This document shows positions 15,812-25,600 of a DNA stretch of 64,000 nt, one piece after another. Within the stretch, counting starts at the first letter, position 1. Every line of letters begins with the position of its first letter. The DNA comes from Perkinsela sp. pyNocScin1. Lineage: Eukaryota > Euglenozoa > Kinetoplastea > Prokinetoplastida > Perkinselidae. The position numbers and the translations under genes are program-made. The stretch is from assembly GCA_964019655.1 (NCBI GenBank), contig CAXHTR010000008.1, positions 496,001 through 560,000 of the forward strand, in the 5' to 3' direction. The notes beneath the pieces were generated by a model. The model had not been told where the DNA came from. It did not search any database and saw only the letters and a list, made by a program, of their open reading frames with translations.

Positions 15812-17671
15812 TTACAGTCTGCCCCCAATTGCATTAATCTTAGTGTCATTGCTCATTTCTGACTCATTGTCACTCGAAAGTTCATCAGAACTTGCAGCAT
15901 CTACGCTATCCTCGGGGGATGATTGAGAGGACTCGTCATTTGATAGCCCTTGCTCATCTTTGACTGCTAATGGCGGAAACTTTGCTTTGAAATAAGTGGC
16001 AAACTCATCATCAAGAATCGAGCGGATAATGCTGCGCGTGGGTTTAAGCACCCAGCCGTATGACTTGTCGTATTTCGTGGGAGCTTGCGCCTGTATGACA
16101 GTATGCACGCGCTCGCAGTCGAGATCTTCTGGAATAAAGGCTTTCAAAAAATTTCGACTCAGCATAACATTGTCGAAAAAAGCCTCGAGGGACATTTTGC
16201 ACCGTGCAGTGTTAGGGTTCGCCTCTTTTAAAATATCTTCGGTACTGAGATCGGGGCATTCTTTCCCCACAGCATCATGTCCTTTTATGATATTATGCAG
16301 GCGCATATCATCTGATGATATGCGCGTTCGTCGATGACCGGTCGGTAAAACGTTCACATTATTCCCGAAAGAGGGAAATCGACGCCGAATCTCTCGGCGC
16401 ATGTCCTTAGATGTGATGAAGATAATTGGTGTGATCGACCCCATTTCTTTTATGAAAGATTTCGTGTTCTTCTTTCTCGGAGTGGAGGGGTCGAAGCCGT
16501 ACCTGACCCACATACCACTGAATGGCCCCGACCCGACCACACGATAGGCGACACTTCCAATGATATGCTTGATCACTATCCGAGCCTCCTTATTATCGCC
16601 CACCATGGCAACAAGCGAGCTCATGGCCCAAATCGGACGGATTTCAAAATACTTTTGCAGCAAGCTGATCCATGCTTGCAGACGCTGCGCTTGTGGACCA
16701 CTCCAAGCAACCTGCGATGGTGGCTGCTGTGGAATGTAAAAGGTTAAAAATGGCGACAGTGAAAATAGTGAAATCATTTGTGTTTTGAGGCTTATAGAGC
16801 GCTTCTTGTGCTTACTTCTGCTTTTGCGCGTTTTTTGCACGCTCTGATATGCGACGATAAATGTGCCGACCAGAATATGTCTCTCGGTGCCGCTTGTAGA
16901 GTTGTCGATGGATGGCCGAATCTTGACATCGAAAGTCGTCACATTCAGCTGAAAAAAACGCATTTTGAGGTATAAATTGTATTGCGGGTCGCGTTTCGCG
17001 ATGCCTTCATTCGGTAGAATGTGCGATAGCCAAGTGAGCGAATTTTCACTTGCTTCCATAAAGAAGAGTGATGGCGGGATATACAGCTCAGTCTTAGAAT
17101 CGCTGGATGCGTTGCCTTGCTCACCGATTGTCGACACGTTGTACATCGCGTCTGGGAGGTGCTGCGCGGCCTTTTTGCTTTGCTTGAGTACGTTTGAAGA
17201 CGGCTGAAATACGCGCTTCGTCTCATCAGTGCTTTGTACGCTAAATGGGGTGCCAGAGCCAAGAACGATATCATCTGAAGCTGGAAGGTAGCTCAAGTCG
17301 GAAGGGGTCGAAAATACACAGTACGCACAAACTGACCCGCGCACCTCAGCTGCGGTGACTTCATACGAATTCATTTCTTCTGGATGGGGATGGGTCTTCT
17401 TGCGCTTGATTCGCATGCGAACCCATAAGGCAGTTGTCGGCCGTAATAAGCCGTGAATGGAGGGCCCAACATTCGTGAGACCGAGCTTGAGGCGGAGAGA
17501 CGCTTTGTCATCGACAGAGCATTCGCGCATGGAGCTGAGCACTGCTTTGGGGCCACCGATCATATCGAGGATTTTAGGGCCGCTTTCCGCTGAGGCATTT
17601 CCGGGGAAGCAAACCTGTAGATATTTTTGGTTCGGTATCACGCTAACAATGGTATTATCTGATTTTTCCAT
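15812..17671 (-). CDS. TFIIIC subunit (GTF3C5/Tfc1-like)
   Basis: A 619-residue protein from the ATG at 17671; an upstream in-frame GTG is not used as start. The N-part (VIPNQKYLQVCFPGN, IGGPKAVLSS, then LLRPTTALWVRMRIKRKK) follows the TFIIIC tau95-family order: beta-strand, LGG, and the LRPxDP...LLLKV block. Near residues 350-395 come the IRPIWAMSSLVA and GSGPFSGMWVRYGFDP blocks, the best signatures of GTF3C5/Tfc1 (RPxWTRxAL, GPWRxxWVRxGYDPR). The C-tail is acidic and Ser-rich, as in this family. TFIIIC binds the A and B boxes of tRNA genes and recruits TFIIIB and RNA polymerase III. TFIIIC has been hard to detect in trypanosomatids, so a clear subunit here is useful. Confidence 0.75.
   Translation of the reverse strand: MEKSDNTIVSVIPNQKYLQVCFPGNASAESGPKILDMIGGPKAVLSSMRECSVDDKASLRLKLGLTNVGPSIHGLLRPTTALWVRMRIKRKKTHPHPEEMNSYEVTAAEVRGSVCAYCVFSTPSDLSYLPASDDIVLGSGTPFSVQSTDETKRVFQPSSNVLKQSKKAAQHLPDAMYNVSTIGEQGNASSDSKTELYIPPSLFFMEASENSLTWLSHILPNEGIAKRDPQYNLYLKMRFFQLNVTTFDVKIRPSIDNSTSGTERHILVGTFIVAYQSVQKTRKSRSKHKKRSISLKTQMISLFSLSPFLTFYIPQQPPSQVAWSGPQAQRLQAWISLLQKYFEIRPIWAMSSLVAMVGDNKEARIVIKHIIGSVAYRVVGSGPFSGMWVRYGFDPSTPRKKNTKSFIKEMGSITPIIFITSKDMRREIRRRFPSFGNNVNVLPTGHRRTRISSDDMRLHNIIKGHDAVGKECPDLSTEDILKEANPNTARCKMSLEAFFDNVMLSRNFLKAFIPEDLDCERVHTVIQAQAPTKYDKSYGWVLKPTRSIIRSILDDEFATYFKAKFPPLAVKDEQGLSNDESSQSSPEDSVDAASSDELSSDNESEMSNDTKINAIGGRL
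16301..16325. repeat. Perfect 12-base inverted repeat in the TFIIIC gene
   Basis: GCGCATATCATC at 16301-16312 is followed by a single T and its exact reverse complement at 16314-16325. It lies inside coding sequence (residues Arg-Ile-Ser-Ser-Asp-Asp-Met-Arg). Arms of 12 bases with almost no loop are unlikely to be chance in 64 kb, but codon choice could create it. No function can be assigned. Confidence 0.8.
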
Positions 17672-17838
17672 CGCAGACGTATTGAAAATAAAAATCACGT
17701 ACGTACGTAGATATAAAAGCTGTTCCTTTAGGTAGAAATTCTCTTAAGAAGGACATTTACCAGTGCAAATACAAAAGAATATACCTACTATATCAAAAAG
17801 CCTATCGACTGTACACAATGCTAGTAACTTGATTGAAC

Positions 17839-20592
17839 TCAACCTTTTTCTGTTATTGGCGTTCTTCTTCTGACTATTTGCCTCGTTCTGGAGCTTTCAG
17901 TCTTATTACACGCTACTGTCTCCGTGTACTCTCCATTAGACCACAATTCGACTAAATTTGCGTAGAAGGGGCTGAATGGGTTCTCGCTGAATCCACCTGG
18001 AATCGCATATAGCAGCCTGCTGCTGGTTTCAATAATGAGACGGATGGACGGACCAAAGTGGCGTGTATTCGGCCTGCTGGACTTCCGGCCAGCGAGCATA
18101 TTCACTGACGAGTAGTCTCCGCCTTGCTTCACTGGAAAAAGGTTTCCGACGAAGCGAAGTGGAGTGTTGGCAAGAAAAAAGTGCGGAAGTGACATGAATC
18201 CCCAGTCATCTCCCCAAGACCCAACCTTCTTTCTGAACGCATCTATCCATGCGTCTCGAACAAGTCCAGAATTCGCTTTGTCAATCGAAATGTAATACGC
18301 CACGAGCGGGTCAACTTGTCGTGATGGCTTAACTTTGTGCATTTTACGGAACTTTGCAGTGAGAATCTCCATGTACTCCCATAGAATAGGTGAAAATGTG
18401 TCCTCCCTTGTGATGGACCCGTCCCATTCCTCGACCATTTCATTCAGTTTGGGAATATATCGAAGCAATGCTTTCTCTTGCTGTAGCCATGGCCGAAATG
18501 TTTGTACCCACACATTTGAGAGCGAGTCCAGTTGTAGCTCTTGCATAGACGACACCGTATGTTCCTGTGACTCTTCGAGAAGCTGTCCTATGCGCATTGA
18601 GCGATGATTTGACAAGTAGTCGTAGCCGAGGAAGAATTTGTAGCTCTGCGGATAAATTTTATTGTTTCCTGCGGCGATGAAAACACTCTTCATTTTCTGC
18701 TCTGGCACAACCTTCCACGGAAGTTCGCGCATTGGGATAATCAATTTGTGATCAAAGCGGCCATCGCCGGGGATGGGGTAGCGCCCTGTGTGTCCTTTGC
18801 TCCGCTCCGGGTGCATACCGGTGATCCCGTACCCAATGGCTCCGCTGGAATCGGCCATCACAATGCTCAGCGCAGGGGCTGCTATGCCGTGCAAAACTTT
18901 ATCTCGCAGCTCTGCCACAGTCTGGATATCCGACACAAAGTTCAAAAAAGATTCCAGTGTGTGCGAGGCATGCTCTGCCTGCGAGGCGGCATTCCATACG
19001 GCAAGCGAGTGATACTTTTCATTTTTGTAATTATCGAGCATTGGACCATAGTGCGTTTCACGCACATTGATTCGAATCTCGGGGGCATTTTTCACCTTGA
19101 TGACTTCTGCCCTATTCAGGAATGGCATAGACACGCCTTTGTACATGTAGTGGGTACCGGGGCGTAGTTTGTCTGGGAATATTATGTAAAGGTCACACAA
19201 ATCTGTCATTGCCAGCGTCATACCCCATGCTACATGCTGCGACTTCCCAATAGATATTCCAGGAAGCCCGACGTGCGTTGCCCCAGAGAAGTGCTGACCG
19301 GTCTTCTCTATGATGAGCGTTGAAAAATGCCATGGACCGGGAAGATACATGTCAAGATGCGGGTCATTTGCAAGCAGTGGGGATTTCTGCTCAGCAGGCG
19401 AGACTACCCAAGCGTTCGAGCCACGTAAGCCCCCCTCTTGAAACAGCTCAAACTCATCCACATTGCTCGAGCTTGCATACGAATTGAAAGCACTGCCAGG
19501 CTTCACGAATCGGCTCTGGTACGACTTGAATCGGCTATCTTGTAACAGATCTTGATAAACCTCCTTTTCCGTTGCAAAACTTTCGTCTTCATGTAATTTC
19601 TGCTTATTTGCATCGACGTGAACATTTGCTGGGCAGTAAGGGCCCCGAAGGTCAGAATCACTGAGAATAGTCGCAAATGGCTTTCCTTCATCGTCCCTGT
19701 AGTGCTTCTGCCCTGGGTAAAGCGTTTCCACAACATCATACGGATCACTGGCATCTGCATCCCAAAAAGCTGACCAGCGGCGCAGTTCGGTATCACAGTT
19801 GCTTGAGAGTTGTGTTTGGTACTGGACCATGGAACAGCATAAATCGTATATTGTCCACTCCTCGATCTTATCGGGCACCAAGAGTCGCTTTCCGTAAAGA
19901 TACATGTCGGGTGGGTACACAGGGTTGTTTTGCAAGTGGGTATTGATACCGTTAACATACGACTGCATGAGTGAGCGGTGCTTTGAGCTTAGCCCGTCGC
20001 ACATGGCATACGCTGTGGCATTAAAGTTGTACGTTCGAGCCATGATATCGTGTGAAAGTCCAGATTTTCCAACCACCTCACTCACTTTTCCTCGCGAAGC
20101 TGCACGCTCCAGCACAAGCTGCGAGATCCTATCCTGCGCGTGAATGAGGCCTTGACCGAAGAGCGCATCTCGAAGCGTTTGCGCTTTGATGGTGGGCGCA
20201 CCATACTGGTCTCTTGTAATACGAATGTCACCGTCTAGGCCAGCGACATCGGAAATGTCCTCGTCATAAATGGGCTTGGTCTTGGCGAGAATGAGTAAAG
20301 CATTGCCTGTGAACGCGCTCATTGCGAGAAAAAGCATCGCAGAGCCAAAGCCGAGACAGAATGTGGTGCGAAACTCGTACTCACTAAACTTCTGAATGAA
20401 CATTTTGCCTCGAAGAAGCAAGGAGCCACTTTCAATCAATAGAAATATCGACGCTGTCAGCCCAGTTACAGCAAGCATAATAACAAAAGGTACAAGGTGA
20501 CCATTTGTAGAGTACTCATACAGCATCCAAGGCAGAACAACCAGAGCATAGCACGATAGCAGTATGCTTAGGGAGATAGCGAAGTAAAACAT
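17839..20592 (-). CDS. Membrane-anchored penicillin-amidase-like Ntn hydrolase
   Basis: A 917-residue protein. Three hydrophobic segments (about residues 3-25, 34-57 and 77-100) precede the catalytic part, so it is membrane-bound. The alpha-like part starts with DGDIRITRDQYGAPTIKA, FGQGLIHAQDR and LERAASRGKVSE, classic S45 peptidase blocks. GLRGSNAWVVSP places the new N-terminal nucleophile at S392 after G391, where the precursor would cut itself. LLANDPHLDMYLPGPWH, GLPGISIGKSQHVAWGMT and the late NHRSMRIGQLL block are also family features. Family members cleave amide bonds of penicillins, acyl-homoserine lactones or other acyl amides; the natural substrate here is unknown. The catalytic Asn of the beta part is probably retained in the HFFLANTPLR region or just before, but I could not fix it. 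Confidence 0.88.
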   Translation of the reverse strand: MFYFAISLSILLSCYALVVLPWMLYEYSTNGHLVPFVIMLAVTGLTASIFLLIESGSLLLRGKMFIQKFSEYEFRTTFCLGFGSAMLFLAMSAFTGNALLILAKTKPIYDEDISDVAGLDGDIRITRDQYGAPTIKAQTLRDALFGQGLIHAQDRISQLVLERAASRGKVSEVVGKSGLSHDIMARTYNFNATAYAMCDGLSSKHRSLMQSYVNGINTHLQNNPVYPPDMYLYGKRLLVPDKIEEWTIYDLCCSMVQYQTQLSSNCDTELRRWSAFWDADASDPYDVVETLYPGQKHYRDDEGKPFATILSDSDLRGPYCPANVHVDANKQKLHEDESFATEKEVYQDLLQDSRFKSYQSRFVKPGSAFNSYASSSNVDEFELFQEGGLRGSNAWVVSPAEQKSPLLANDPHLDMYLPGPWHFSTLIIEKTGQHFSGATHVGLPGISIGKSQHVAWGMTLAMTDLCDLYIIFPDKLRPGTHYMYKGVSMPFLNRAEVIKVKNAPEIRINVRETHYGPMLDNYKNEKYHSLAVWNAASQAEHASHTLESFLNFVSDIQTVAELRDKVLHGIAAPALSIVMADSSGAIGYGITGMHPERSKGHTGRYPIPGDGRFDHKLIIPMRELPWKVVPEQKMKSVFIAAGNNKIYPQSYKFFLGYDYLSNHRSMRIGQLLEESQEHTVSSMQELQLDSLSNVWVQTFRPWLQQEKALLRYIPKLNEMVEEWDGSITREDTFSPILWEYMEILTAKFRKMHKVKPSRQVDPLVAYYISIDKANSGLVRDAWIDAFRKKVGSWGDDWGFMSLPHFFLANTPLRFVGNLFPVKQGGDYSSVNMLAGRKSSRPNTRHFGPSIRLIIETSSRLLYAIPGGFSENPFSPFYANLVELWSNGEYTETVACNKTESSRTRQIVRRRTPITEKG

Positions 20593-20699
20593 TTGACCAC
20601 TCTATGATAAAATGAAAAATTTAACATTCATTGAGGATAAATGCTTATAGCAAAACATTCCCCCAGCTGAAAGGCGCAAATTGACACGAGTGAAAGCCA

Positions 20700-22559
20700 T
20701 CACCGGCTTTCGGGAACTTTGAGGAATCCTTTCGTATGCAGTTTGATAGCTTCTTTAACTTTGTCCATCTTGAATCCAAGCTGAAATAAATTTTCCTCAA
20801 TGTGCATCAGATACTTCATATCGATCAAAACACCCCACTCTTCAATAGACCGGCGTAGGAGCTCGGTGATGAGGGTAGCATCCTGCTTTTCCAATGCTTT
20901 ATCAAGAAAGAGCTTTATGGCGTCCGGCTCTAACTTCACGCGATGGCCTGGGCGCTTTTTGACAGTTTCCTCTTCAGGACTTTTTCCATTCTGTATCGCA
21001 ATATTTTCTTCCTTGTTCCAGTACTTATTGTCATGGAGATGCTCTCCAGCCAAAATTTCGAGAAATTGAAGTGCTTCATCGATATTATCGACAGCGAGTG
21101 CTTGCTTTATAAGAAGCTTGTATATTGCGGTGGTTGGCCGAAGACCGCTCTTCAGAATCATATCAAAGACTTGCTTCTGATCTCTTGATTTGTTCTTTTT
21201 GCCACATGACTGAATGAGGTAAAGGTATGTGAGTACTCGCGGCTTGATATCGAATACTTTCGTGTATGTGTCAACGGTATCCATGGCGCGCTGCTCGTCA
21301 CTCAGCCTTGCGCATGCGAGAATGATAAGATCAAGTGCGTGGATGGTTACAGACTTATCTGCTTTGTACTTTTCTTCAAGGTAGAAGTATGCGTCATCGA
21401 GGACCTGGAGTGAAGATGAAAGGGTTATTGCGAGAACGTACAAATAGTGGTACTCCATCGTGACGTCCACCGAGTCAATGGAAAACTTTTTCTGGGCCTC
21501 AACCCCATCGAGCAAGCCCTGCATACCCATCTGATTCACGAGGTCCAGGGCGTCGTTCACGCTTCCGTTCCGCGCAAGCGCATAGATCGAAAGACCAAAA
21601 ACTTCGTGTGTACGTGGAATGGAGTGGCGCTCTAAAAATGCGAGCATTATATTATTCGCATGGACATTGCCAGTCTTTGCTGCTTTCACGAGAATGCGCA
21701 GAGGGATAGAGTCACTTTCCAGAAGGTCCATGAGCTGAATTTTTTCGAGCGTGCAGTGCTGCTCAACCTCAAAGAGGGCCCATGCAGCTTGCTCGCACGA
21801 ACACGCATCGTTACGGCAAAGCGCTTCGATGGCGTTCACGATGACATTGCGCTCAACGCAGTCGATGTCAAACATCACGCGGAGAACATCGACGACGAGG
21901 CAGGGGTCTGGGTGCTTGATGATGACAGTGCTGAGCGGCGTTTTGAGCGAAATCAAAGTCGGCGTGATGCCTTTGGAGCGCAGCTCCCACCAGAGTGGTG
22001 CGACATCGAGACCCGCTCGAAAGTGCATTTCGATCAGATATTGGTATGTCAACGCGTTCATTGCAAACTTATTCTTGATGAGGGCACTCCGAACTTGCCG
22101 GACTTCATCAAAATGCAACTCGGAGAGATTCCATGATGACAGTGCGTGAAGGTACATGTTGCATGTCGCGGTGTTGAGCATTGGGTATCGGAGCTTTGCC
22201 ATGTCCACGTGCATGGGGCTAGAGCCCTTATGCACAGATTCATAAAGCGATGTCGGCTTGGACGACACGGTGTACGGAATATTGAAATATGGGCTGAAGC
22301 CTCTGCAAGACGGTGCATCACCGTCTTCTTTGAGCGCTTTATGAAAGTACTTTTTCGCGATTTTGATGTCACCCACCTCGCCACATGCGCGAAAAATAAT
22401 GATGAGCATGTCACGAGCTTCACTCACTCGAGAGCACCAGTCTTGAAATAACTTTTGCTCTTTAAACGTTTTTTCGGCGGTGACGAGGACCTCCGATGCT
22501 TTGCCTTCGCGATAAAGCTTTCGGAAAGTGCTCACAATAGTTTCAGCTTTGGGGTTCAT
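20700..22559 (-). CDS. Pentatricopeptide repeat (PPR) protein
   Basis: A 619-residue alpha-helical protein with repeated 35-residue units, most clearly in the second half: LTYLYLIQSCGKKNKSRD, FDMILKSGLRPTTAIYKLL and IKQALAVDNIDEALQFLEIL. Each shows the PPR pattern of two helices and a GxxPxxxxY turn. PPR proteins bind single-stranded organellar RNA base by base. Kinetoplastids have many mitochondrial PPRs working in rRNA stability, editing and polyadenylation; this one may do the same. The N-terminus has no obvious presequence, so location is inferred. The target is unknown. Confidence 0.85.
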   Translation of the reverse strand: MNPKAETIVSTFRKLYREGKASEVLVTAEKTFKEQKLFQDWCSRVSEARDMLIIIFRACGEVGDIKIAKKYFHKALKEDGDAPSCRGFSPYFNIPYTVSSKPTSLYESVHKGSSPMHVDMAKLRYPMLNTATCNMYLHALSSWNLSELHFDEVRQVRSALIKNKFAMNALTYQYLIEMHFRAGLDVAPLWWELRSKGITPTLISLKTPLSTVIIKHPDPCLVVDVLRVMFDIDCVERNVIVNAIEALCRNDACSCEQAAWALFEVEQHCTLEKIQLMDLLESDSIPLRILVKAAKTGNVHANNIMLAFLERHSIPRTHEVFGLSIYALARNGSVNDALDLVNQMGMQGLLDGVEAQKKFSIDSVDVTMEYHYLYVLAITLSSSLQVLDDAYFYLEEKYKADKSVTIHALDLIILACARLSDEQRAMDTVDTYTKVFDIKPRVLTYLYLIQSCGKKNKSRDQKQVFDMILKSGLRPTTAIYKLLIKQALAVDNIDEALQFLEILAGEHLHDNKYWNKEENIAIQNGKSPEEETVKKRPGHRVKLEPDAIKLFLDKALEKQDATLITELLRRSIEEWGVLIDMKYLMHIEENLFQLGFKMDKVKEAIKLHTKGFLKVPESR

Positions 22560-22639
22560 TTACATTTTGATGAAATGATAAAGATTGGCGAATATGGATT
22601 GCTTTCTAGCGATATACACTAAAATGCACAAATTTCATT

Positions 22640-25600
22640 CTATTTAATATATTGAACATCCATACACATGCAGCCAAGTAAGTCCACAATGGGGATCGAG
22701 TATCCTGGAAGCGATAGCTGAAGTGCACGTATCTTCCGCTGCATTTCGTCGTACAAATTGACTGCATTGGACTTATTCTCCGGCGCATTTTCAATGAGCT
22801 TTTGATACTTACCATGGCTCATGCATCCGAGCGCATCGTTGTTAGAAATTATGTAGCGGCGCTGTCTATCAAGCGTGTGCAACGTAATTTTGCCTGCGAT
22901 TACATGCGGTGAAACGCCGCTTGTTCCAAAAGCATTCGATAGCATGCGGTGATGTGGCTGCTTGTCCGCGACAGAGCGTTCGAGGCTCTCGATCAGGCAC
23001 TGGCTCACTTTTTTGAAGTCGAACAATGCATCAAAATATTCAAGCTGCTTAAATACCGGCTCGAATATATGGCCAAGATCCAAGTCGCGATGGTGGAGCG
23101 AAGTGTCAGCCATGAACTTTTGTGCATCTTCCTTCGCTTCGTTGTGCATGGCGAGCATACTTTCGTAGATACTTGCCGGCTCGATCTCCGATGCACATTT
23201 CTGGCACGCGACCCATGAGAAGTCGTACGTTTCTACGCCTTTCGCACCGACAATACTATCAATGCACTGCAGAGCTCGTGTCAAAAGGTACTTATGCGGC
23301 TGAACATCGATGAGCTCACCACAACGAATGTTTGGACACGCTATCGTAAGAGGTTTCGCATCTGAGAACGCAATCTCCGGGGCGCTCAGCAATTCCTCCG
23401 CACGCTGTGGCTTTTTCACCCCAAACTTCGACTCATTGAGGCCTTGATTCACTTCTCGAGCACCCTCTAATCCAAAAATCTTTGCGATTTGCATGGCGGT
23501 ACAATCTGGGACGTACTCGAGAAGTCGCATAATGGGTGGGTAGAGCTGCATCTTCTTATACCACTCCACGTCAACACTGAGATCGCTGCTTCCAGCTATC
23601 TCTTGTGGGTGGTAGCAATGCGTGGATAACTTTCCTACCGATTTATGTGTGTCCATAGTTTTCTTACCGATAACATACGGAATCAAGTCGCCAACCTGTA
23701 CAGATAGGTTCAGCTCCTTCATGCGCATTGCGACGCATACATGTGGGTGATCAGCTGCGTTTGCATATTCCCCAGGTTCTCTATTTAGTGCTTTTGTAAT
23801 CACAAAATCATTCAAGGCGACCGCACCATTGTTTATCTCACTGACACGCTCGGTGATGAACTCGCGGACTAAGCGACCGACATTTTCGAGAGCCACATCT
23901 TCTGAAAAGATCAAATCGATGACTCGCTGAAGCATCTGTTTGCTCAGCGGGCACCATTCACGGCGAATGATATCGAGCCCTTTGATCTCGAGCTCTTTAG
24001 TCTTACCTTCACCCAGGAAGTCGACAATCTTGAGAGATGCATATTTTTTCTTCTGAAGAAGCAAAAGCTTTCGGAAAATACCATCAATATCTATCTCCAG
24101 CGTTTTGTAGCACTTGTTGATAGTGTCCTTGATTATCGCGGCTGTTCGACGAACCTCGATAAGATTTTTGGCGAAAGCGGCGTCAATCATCACAGAGTCT
24201 GTATCTCCGTAAATTACTTTCAATCGCGGGTCTACCTTTGTGACTAGCGACACAGCGTTTTGAAGTGCATTTCTCCCTTCCAAAGTAACGAGTTCTGCGA
24301 TGGCTGGAGCGTAAAAGCGGCCCATTTGAAACCCGAGGCACCCGTACATTGAGTTAGCGGTGAGCTTGAGCGCTTTTTGTCGAATATTCAGGCGGCTCAA
24401 TTGCTCGGGGTTCGATGTACTCTGCATCAGCTTTTTCACTTGCTTCCGACCTTCAACTATCTCGCGAAGGGTCTTTGGTAGAATACATCTGTGCGGGCAT
24501 GGGCTGTCCGTATGATTTTCTTTTTGACAAGAATCACACACAAGGCTAAGCATTGTCGTCTGCATAGACGTGGACAGCTCTTCGTACGTCTGGTCGTTTC
24601 CAGATAAATCGCTTGTATTCCGTCTCACCGTCGTAAAGCAAAGATTAAATTCTTGAATGATGCTCGGGTAGAGGGAATTGAAATCGAGAAGAAGAACGTA
24701 CGAATCATAAAGGCCCTTTTGGGGCTCCAGAACCATTCCACCTGTATACTGAGGCTTTCTGCGATTAGACGTAGGTCCATGCTTCTCTCCATGATCATCT
24801 GCATCGCCGTCAAGTTTTTCCTCGGAGGAAGCTTGTGGTTTCGCATGAAACTGCTTGTCAGGTATGACGAACTTTGCGGAGTGGAATTTGTGCAGCAACA
24901 GGTATTCAATACGCTCAGAACGGTTGCCCATGAGAGTGCGAGACCATATGCCTCCAGTGACATTCGTCATTCGCTTTGTGAGCGGAATGATGTCAATATT
25001 TAGGGCAATCGCTGCTGAATATATTGCCTTATCAACTGATGATATAACGAGAGAGAAAAGCGATTCTTTGGATTGATATGCGTCGACTATCGAACGTCCT
25101 TTACCGAGAATGTCATCCTCAGGACTTTGAGTAGAATCAGCTTCTTGCAAACCAAGTTTATTTCCAATTCCTGTATCCTCGATGTTGAGCTCACTGACTA
25201 TCCCATTGAGCGAATAATTTGTAGCTTTGATGTACTCTTTCGCAAGAAGATACGTATCGCATGTAAGGCGACCCGCTAGCACTTCCTTTTCAGCAAATGT
25301 GGATTCACCGAGCCCCCCTGGACCAGACTGGAGCTTTGGCATGTCTCGAAGCTTGAGCCTACCAATAGCAGACCAAGTTGAAACATTCAAGGCTTGACAA
25401 CGGTGGAGCAGCACATCGAGGTGAAAGCCAAGAAAATTGTGGCCAATGAATACATCTGGATCTTCTACCTTAAGCTTTTTCAAAAGATTCTCAAGCAGCA
25501 CCTTTTCATTAAAAGCAAGCTCAGGCGACTGTAGACTGTTTTTTGTGAACATATCCGCAAGCTGAAAGGGTATGGGACAGTTATTCGATGGCTTTCGAAC

